NCBI GenBank assembly: GCA_017548805.1
Contig: JAFYZE010000235.1
Span: 1 to 12,488, forward strand
Origin: Bacteroidales bacterium
Lineage (GTDB): Bacteria > Bacteroidota > Bacteroidia > Bacteroidales > UBA932
Length of the DNA: 12,488 bases
Direction: 5' to 3'
Positions 9,101-12,488 of the stretch are shown here, piece by piece. Below the pieces are notes generated by a model. It ran no database searches. It saw only the letters and a list, made by a program, of their open reading frames with translations, and had not been told where the DNA came from. The position numbers and the translations under genes were made by a program. The stretch's first letter is position 1; each line of letters opens with the position of its first letter.

Positions 9101-10048
9101 TTAAGTATTATTCCATCGCTCGCCGAAGTGCGGTTCGATAATCTTCGTGACCGCCTCCAGCAGAGCTGCATCGGTTTCGGATTCAAAGTATGCGACATCC
9201 CTCCTGACATTGTCGGGATTGGCCGAACTGAACAGGGTCGTGGCTATCCTTGGATTGGCGGTGGCAAACTGCATGGCGAGCTTCTCTATCGGGTAGCCGA
9301 CGCCCTTGCAGTATTCTGCCGCCTGCGCGCAGACTTCGACCAATGTCTTCGGGGCGGGATGCCAGTCGGGGATACCCTTTTCGGAGAGCAGTCCCATGGA
9401 CAGGGGGGAAGCATTGATGACGCCGACGCCCTTCTGCTCGAATTCGTCGAGGTAATCCAGGATCAGCGTATCGTTCAGGCAGTAGTGACAGAAGCAGAGG
9501 ACGGACTCGACCAGCCCGCTTTCTGTATTGTCAATAACCCATTTGAGGTTTTCGGGCTGCAGGTCCGTGATGCCGATATGTCCGACAACGCCCTCCTCCT
9601 TCAGCTCATGGAGCGCGGGAAGAGTCTCTTCCGCCACCTTTTTCAGGCCGCCGGGTAGGGAGGCCTGGAACTCGATATCGTGGACATTGATAAGGTCGAT
9701 GTGGTCGATGTTCAGGCGCTCCATGCTCTCATACACGCTCTCCTTGGCCCTCTTGGCTGAATAGTCCCAGATATTGACCCCGTCCTTGCCGTATCTGCCG
9801 ACCTTGGTGGACAGATAGTACTTGTCCCGGGGAATGGACTTCAGGGCCTTGCCCAACACGGTTTCAGCTTTGTAATGTCCGTAATAAGGCGAGACATCCA
9901 AGAAGTTGATGCCGCACTCGATGGCAGTAAAGACAGCTTCGATGGCTTCCTGCTCCTTTACGCTCCGGAATACCCCTCCCAACGAGGAGCATCCGAAGGA
10001 CAATTCGGAGACTACCATCCCTGTCCGACCGATTTCCCTATAATTCAT
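9101..10048 (-). CDS. Aldo/keto reductase resembling L-galactose / L-fucose 1-dehydrogenase
   Basis: NAD(P)-dependent cytoplasmic oxidoreductase of the AKR superfamily, 315 aa, full length. The AKR tetrad is visible: Asp51 and Tyr56 (FLDVSPYYG), Lys82 (STKVG) and His123 (NVHDIEF). From memory it resembles plant L-galactose dehydrogenase more than generic AKRs: shared stretches include SPYYG, HDIEF, an ETxPALxxLKxEG block, a CHYxxND block, KGVGVIxASPLxMGLL and a G-x-P-x-WHPA block. Those enzymes oxidise an aldose at C1 to the lactone; bacterial relatives use L-fucose or L-galactose. No signal peptide is present. It is the first gene of the leftward operon, ahead of susC and divergent from the AraC regulator, which suggests it processes the monosaccharide released by the pathway. 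The later enzymes (lactonase, aldonate dehydratase) are not in the window. AKR family is certain; the substrate is inferred. Confidence 0.88.
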   Translation of the reverse strand: MNYREIGRTGMVVSELSFGCSSLGGVFRSVKEQEAIEAVFTAIECGINFLDVSPYYGHYKAETVLGKALKSIPRDKYYLSTKVGRYGKDGVNIWDYSAKRAKESVYESMERLNIDHIDLINVHDIEFQASLPGGLKKVAEETLPALHELKEEGVVGHIGITDLQPENLKWVIDNTESGLVESVLCFCHYCLNDTLILDYLDEFEQKGVGVINASPLSMGLLSEKGIPDWHPAPKTLVEVCAQAAEYCKGVGYPIEKLAMQFATANPRIATTLFSSANPDNVRRDVAYFESETDAALLEAVTKIIEPHFGERWNNT

Positions 10049-10221
10049 GAAAAAGATTGGTTATCCCGTTTCGTTTATAAAATTACGGCAGAAACTCAGA
10101 AGTAGTTGGAAAATTATTTACAAATAGTTGTATTATTTTGACATGTGCAAAAATATTGAAACGTTTTATCAATTTTATATCAGAGAATTGCTATATTGCA
10201 CTTGAATTTTAAGCTTTTGAC
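10049..10221. promoter_or_regulatory. AT-rich divergent control region between reductase and araC-type regulator
   Basis: 173 bp separate the leftward operon from the rightward regulator. The region is much richer in A/T than its surroundings, as expected for a two-way promoter region. I found no exact TAnnTTTG box in either direction. The closest is TAATTTTA read leftward (about 10077-10084), which differs from the consensus at the last base. The rightward TATATTGC (10192-10199) matches poorly. Neither start codon has a recognisable Shine-Dalgarno site, which is normal in Bacteroidota. Confidence 0.6.
10100..10130. promoter_or_regulatory. Candidate AraC-type operator: direct repeat offset by 22 bp
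   Basis: AAGTAGTTG (10100-10108) and AAATAGTTG (10122-10130) are the same word with one difference. They lie in the same orientation with starts 22 bp apart, about two helical turns. AraC-family dimers commonly bind direct half-sites at about this spacing. The pair lies 52-82 bp upstream of the reductase start codon, a reasonable activator position for the leftward operon, and 91 bp upstream of the regulator's own start. It is a pattern-based prediction only. Confidence 0.35.
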
Positions 10222-11091
10222 ATGGATTATTCTGTCGATGACCTGAGGCTTCTGGTCCTCAATGTCGGATATGCAGTCCACAACAGTGACTGGAACTGGA
10301 AGGATGTCTCCAGTCCGTTCACCAGGCTATACTATGTCACTGACGGCCACGCACAGATACGGATGGAGGACGGCGTCCATGACCTTTATCCGGGCAAGCT
10401 TTATATCGTACCTTCATTCACCAAGCACACCAATATCTGTAACGAACATTTCGAGCATTACTACATACATATTTATGAGGATGTGCTGTCAAAGAGCAAG
10501 ATTTTCGAAGAGTACGATTTCCCTTTCGAGGTTGCTCCACATGATGGCGATTCGAAGCTTTTCCAGAGGCTCTGCGAGCTGAACCCGAAGGGCCGGCTGC
10601 AGCAGTCCAATCCCAAGAGCTACGACAACCATTCAACCCTGATCGAGAACATTCGCATCAACAAGGCCAGGGAGTTCCAGGACATAGTCGAGTCCCGGGG
10701 CATAGTGTATATCCTGACCTCCAGGTTCCTGGAGGCGGCCAGGCCCAAGTCTTCCTCCAAGGATGAGAGGATCAGGATCGCACTGAAGTTTATCCGGAAG
10801 AACATCGGCAACAAGATAATGGTCAAGGACCTGGCAGACAGCACTTCCCTCTCCATGGAGCACTTCATCAGGCTGTTCAAGAAAGAGACCGGGGAGACTC
10901 CCAACATGTATATTACAAAGGTTAAGATGGAAAGGGCCATGGTCCTGCTCGCCACGAGCAACGCCAACATCAAGTCCATCGCGCTGACACTGGGGTACGA
11001 CGACCTGTCCTATTTCACCCGCACTTTCAAGCGCTTCTCCGGCGTTTCGCCCCAGCACTACCGTGACCAGCACTTCACCCCCGCCGGGTAG
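10222..11091 (+). CDS. AraC-family transcriptional regulator of the adjacent locus
   Basis: DNA-binding regulator of 289 aa. The N-terminal half (about 20-110) looks like an AraC cupin sensor domain (SPFTRLYYVTDGHAQIRMED, then LYPGKLYIVPSFTKHTN). The C-terminal half (about 190-283) is the double helix-turn-helix domain. Its first helix-turn-helix is in KDLADSTSLSMEHFIRLFKKETGETPNMY; the second is in IKSIALTLGYDDLSYFTRTFKRFSGVSPQHYR, the standard family signature. It is neither a hybrid two-component regulator nor a transmembrane protein, so it probably senses a cytoplasmic mono- or disaccharide. It is divergent from the reductase-susCD-GH95-GH2 operon and shares its control region, so local control of that operon is likely. 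Sensing of L-fucose, L-galactose or their lactones is inference. The TAG stop lies within a 17-bp sequence also found inside the reductase gene. Confidence 0.93.
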   Translation: MDYSVDDLRLLVLNVGYAVHNSDWNWKDVSSPFTRLYYVTDGHAQIRMEDGVHDLYPGKLYIVPSFTKHTNICNEHFEHYYIHIYEDVLSKSKIFEEYDFPFEVAPHDGDSKLFQRLCELNPKGRLQQSNPKSYDNHSTLIENIRINKAREFQDIVESRGIVYILTSRFLEAARPKSSSKDERIRIALKFIRKNIGNKIMVKDLADSTSLSMEHFIRLFKKETGETPNMYITKVKMERAMVLLATSNANIKSIALTLGYDDLSYFTRTFKRFSGVSPQHYRDQHFTPAG

Positions 11092-11097
11092 GGAGGC
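11081..11097. repeat. 17-bp exact repeat, copy 2 (copy 1 at 9648-9664)
   Basis: The word CCGCCGGGTAGGGAGGC occurs exactly at 9648-9664, inside the reductase gene, and at 11081-11097, spanning the stop codon of the AraC-type gene. The flanking bases differ. Its 3' part, AGGGAGGCTGC, occurs again at 9057-9067 in the susC leader hairpin. It may be chance in G+C-rich DNA or a remnant of a dispersed repeat. Confidence 0.4.
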
Positions 11098-11297
11098 TGC
11101 AGTTCTCCGTTCTCGACCGCTAGGATTCCGCGGCCCCGCTGTCCTCGTGGGCAGCGCGCGGTGGCCGCGGGTGCGGCGGTGGCAGTTGGGAGCCGCAGTG
11201 GCCGCAGGCGTTTTCTCACTGAGCCAAGGCCGTACTTTTCCCACTACCTTTTTCCCGAAGGGAGCCGCAAAAAGAACCACTCCTGCTGGAAAATCGC
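11092..11297. other. G+C-rich regulator-ubiE spacer with inverted repeats; possible weak terminator
   Basis: No gene is supported here. CCGCGGCC (11128-11135) pairs with GGCCGCGG (11163-11170), with an inner CGCTG/CAGCG stem. A competing fold pairs TGCGGC (11172-11177) with GCCGCA (11192-11197) and GCGG (11167-11170) with CCGC (11202-11205). It is followed by TTTT at 11211-11214, which could make a poor intrinsic terminator for the upstream regulator. The word GTGGCCGC occurs at 11161-11168 and 11198-11205. Confidence 0.35.
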
Positions 11298-11305
11298 TAT
11301 ATTTG
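11298..11305 (+). promoter_or_regulatory. TAnnTTTG -7 promoter box for ubiE (probably leaderless)
   Basis: TATATTTG matches the Bacteroidota primary-sigma -7 consensus TAnnTTTG exactly. The ATG of ubiE begins 8 nt after its last base, so a transcript from this box would have only a few untranslated bases. No clear TTTG -33 element lies 19-21 bp upstream. Confidence 0.6.
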
Positions 11306-11312
11306 TCAAAGT

Positions 11313-12053
11313 ATGCCGAAAAAGGAGAAGATACAGCAGATGTTCGACGGGATCGCGGGGGACTACGACCGTCTGAACCATATTATGTCGCTCGGTATCG
11401 ACCGAAGCTGGCGCCGGCGGGCGATCAAGGAGATCGTCCGCAAAGCCCCGGCGCCTAGCGCCGGCGGCACAGCCGGGCACCCTGCCGGGCAGGAGATCCT
11501 CGACATCGCGTGCGGGACGGGCGATTTCAGCATCGCCATTGCCCGCGCGATGGCGCCCGGCAGCCGCGTCACCGGCCTTGACCTCTCCGAGGGCATGCTG
11601 GCCGTGATGCGGGCCAAGCTCGCGGCCGCCGGCCTTGAGGGCCGCGTCGCCTGCGTGCAGGGCGACAGCGAGTCCCTCCCCTACGCCGACGCCACATTCG
11701 ACTGTGTCACAATCGCTTTCGGTATCAGAAACTTCGAACACCGTGAGACAGCCCTGCGTGAAATCCTCCGCGTCCTGAAGCCCGGCGGCAAACTCGTCAT
11801 CCTGGAACTTTCTGTTCCGTCCAACCCAGTAATCCGCTGGTTCTACAAACTATATTTCACCGGCCTTCTCCCAATCATCGGCGGCAAGGTATCCGGCGAC
11901 AAAGCGGCATACCGATATCTTCCAGCGTCAGTGCTGAATTTCCCCGGCCGCGACGAGTGGATGGCCACGATGCGCGCCTGCGGCTACGCCGGCGTGCGCC
12001 ATAAGGCCTTCACCCTCGGCATCTGCCGCATGTACGTCGGCCTGAAGCCCTAA
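11313..12053 (+). CDS. ubiE: Demethylmenaquinone C-methyltransferase (UbiE/MenG)
   Basis: SAM-dependent methyltransferase that methylates demethylmenaquinone to menaquinone, the respiratory quinone of anaerobic Bacteroidota. 246 aa. The start at 11313 gives MPKKEKIQQMFDGIAGDYDRL, matching the family N-terminus; no earlier in-frame ATG exists. Motifs: LNHIMSLGIDRSWRRRAI (21-38), SAM motif I ILDIACGTGDF (62-72), GLDLSEGML (88-96), ESLPYADATFD (120-130), AFGIRNFEHR (135-144), LKPGGKLVILELSVP (155-169), YRYLPASVLNFPG (200-212) and the C-terminal FTLGICRMYVG. An Ala/Gly/Pro-rich stretch at about 44-59 (KAPAPSAGGTAGHPAG) loosens the link before motif I. It is encoded by very G+C-rich DNA and looks like a low-complexity insertion outside the catalytic core. 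It is a housekeeping gene, unrelated to the glycan locus. A ubiquinone role is unlikely in this group. Confidence 0.95.
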   Translation: MPKKEKIQQMFDGIAGDYDRLNHIMSLGIDRSWRRRAIKEIVRKAPAPSAGGTAGHPAGQEILDIACGTGDFSIAIARAMAPGSRVTGLDLSEGMLAVMRAKLAAAGLEGRVACVQGDSESLPYADATFDCVTIAFGIRNFEHRETALREILRVLKPGGKLVILELSVPSNPVIRWFYKLYFTGLLPIIGGKVSGDKAAYRYLPASVLNFPGRDEWMATMRACGYAGVRHKAFTLGICRMYVGLKP

Positions 12054-12104
12054 AGCCCTGACCTCACATACCCCCCTCATCAACCTTCGACCGTCTTCAA
12101 CACT

Positions 12105-12135
12105 ATCTGAACAAATAATGTAAAAATGTTCAGAT
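12105..12135. repeat. 9-bp perfect inverted repeat with TCTGAACA core
   Basis: ATCTGAACA (12105-12113) and TGTTCAGAT (12127-12135) are perfect reverse complements around an A/T-rich 13-nt centre, 51 bp after the ubiE stop. No T-run follows rightward. The TCTGAACA core is shared with the long hairpin that follows, giving four copies of the word in alternating orientation. Confidence 0.75.
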
Positions 12136-12141
12136 TCGAAG

Positions 12142-12190
12142 AAAAATAACCTTTTTCTGAACAAATTGGCTCGATTTGTTCAGAAAAAGG
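12142..12190 (-). terminator. Perfect 17-bp hairpin, probable terminator (best fit leftward)
   Basis: 12150-12166 pairs without mismatch with 12174-12190, around the 7-nt loop TGGCTCG. Read leftward, the stem is followed by TTATTTTT (12149-12142), as in an intrinsic terminator for a transcript entering from the right. Read rightward, it is preceded by an A-rich stretch and followed by no T-run, but the stem is strong enough to help end the ubiE transcript, 97 nt after its stop. A two-way terminator between convergent units is the simplest reading. Confidence 0.65.
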
Positions 12191-12287
12191 CGAACCAGCA
12201 TGCTACCGACCGTAGAGTTAACGTCAAAAAGAGTTAAGACGCCCGTAACCTTAGACTGGCAGCAGAGTTTTGACAAGAGAGCACGTT
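12191..12287. other. Spacer with no gene; short direct repeat only
   Basis: Nothing coding is recognised. AGAGTTAA occurs at 12214-12221 and 12230-12237, starts 16 bp apart in the same orientation. The pair might be a binding site or chance. Confidence 0.3.
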
Positions 12288-12488
12288 ATCCCTCAGCAAA
12301 AAGGTGAGGGATGCGGCGGTATGTGCGTTATCCCTCAGCAGGCGGGTGAGAGATAACAAAGGAAGGGTCGCAACCCTCACCCCAAGGTAGAAGGATGATA
12401 AGAAAAATGTTGAAAAGTCAGTATCCTTCGACCGATGGTAGAAGGATGACGAAGGTAGGGCGGTATCCCTCAACTGGAGGGTGAGGGA
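12288..12488. repeat. Array of five 25-bp palindromic units with mostly 17-bp spacers, running off the window
   Basis: Each unit is an 8-bp left arm, a 9-nt centre and an 8-bp right arm. Units start at 12288, 12330, 12372, 12423 and 12465, giving offsets of 42, 42, 51 and 42. Unit 1: ATCCCTCA/TGAGGGAT, perfect. Unit 2: ATCCCTCA/TGAGAGAT, extended outward by GTT/AAC. Unit 3: AACCCTCA/AGAAGGAT, a poorly pairing hybrid. Unit 4: ATCCTTCG/AGAAGGAT, pairing over 7 bp. Unit 5: ATCCCTCA/TGAGGGA, cut one base short by the window edge. Centres differ but most end in GGG or GGT. Spacers are 17, 17, 26 and 17 bp and differ in sequence. It is not a CRISPR array: the repeats are short and imperfect and the spacers too short. 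It most resembles a family of palindromic intergenic repeats. Function unknown. Confidence 0.8.

Noticed and set aside
10192..10199. TATATTGC as the -7 box of the AraC-type gene
   Set aside because: Two of the six fixed consensus positions do not match, so it was not called as a promoter.
10633..11280. Leftward open frame (215 codons) across the AraC-type gene
   Set aside because: No recognisable domain; it overlaps the clear AraC DNA-binding domain on the other strand.
12300..12315. Resemblance of AGGGATAAC in the array (leftward strand) to part of a homing endonuclease site
   Set aside because: Only a short partial match recurring as part of the palindrome arms; no intron or endonuclease gene is visible.
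12288..12488. CRISPR array
   Set aside because: The repeats are 25 bp with variable centres and imperfect copies, spacers are mostly 17 bp, and no cas gene is visible.

Overview
The window looks like chromosomal DNA of a Bacteroidota (Bacteroidales-type) bacterium with fairly high G+C. The evidence is a SusC/SusD outer-membrane glycan importer pair, lipoprotein and secreted glycoside hydrolases, a TAnnTTTG-type promoter box, little sign of Shine-Dalgarno sites, and a menaquinone-pathway methyltransferase. A high-G+C gut or rumen lineage is likely, but the species cannot be read from this sequence.

Positions 1-10048 hold a leftward polysaccharide utilization locus. In transcription order it is: an aldo/keto reductase resembling plant L-galactose dehydrogenase (9101-10048), SusC (5933-8971), SusD (4220-5917), a GH95 alpha-L-fucosidase/alpha-L-galactosidase (1817-4162), and a GH2 beta-galactosidase (1-1794) cut by the window edge. 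A hairpin with a T-run lies between susD and the GH95 gene and probably lowers enzyme expression relative to the importer. A divergent AraC-family regulator (10222-11091) shares an AT-rich 173-bp intergenic region with the operon. That region carries a direct repeat offset by 22 bp, a plausible operator.

The genes fit one job. A galactosylated glycan capped with L-fucose or L-galactose is bound by SusD and imported by SusC. GH95 removes the alpha-L-linked cap, GH2 removes beta-galactose, and the reductase may oxidise the released L-sugar at C1. GH95 has Thr where the characterised alpha-1,2-fucosidase has His. I recall that substitution from an alpha-L-galactosidase of the same family. Together with the L-galactose-dehydrogenase-like enzyme, it makes L-galactose a specific hypothesis for the target sugar.

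Positions 11313-12053 encode UbiE/MenG (menaquinone methyltransferase), probably on a leaderless transcript. The last 435 bp (12054-12488) have no convincing gene but are highly structured. They contain a 9-bp inverted repeat, a perfect 17-bp hairpin built from the same sequence word, and an array of five 25-bp palindromic units (8-bp arm, 9-nt centre, 8-bp arm). Unit starts are offset by 42, 42, 51 and 42 bp, and the array runs into the window edge. It is the least explained element in the window.
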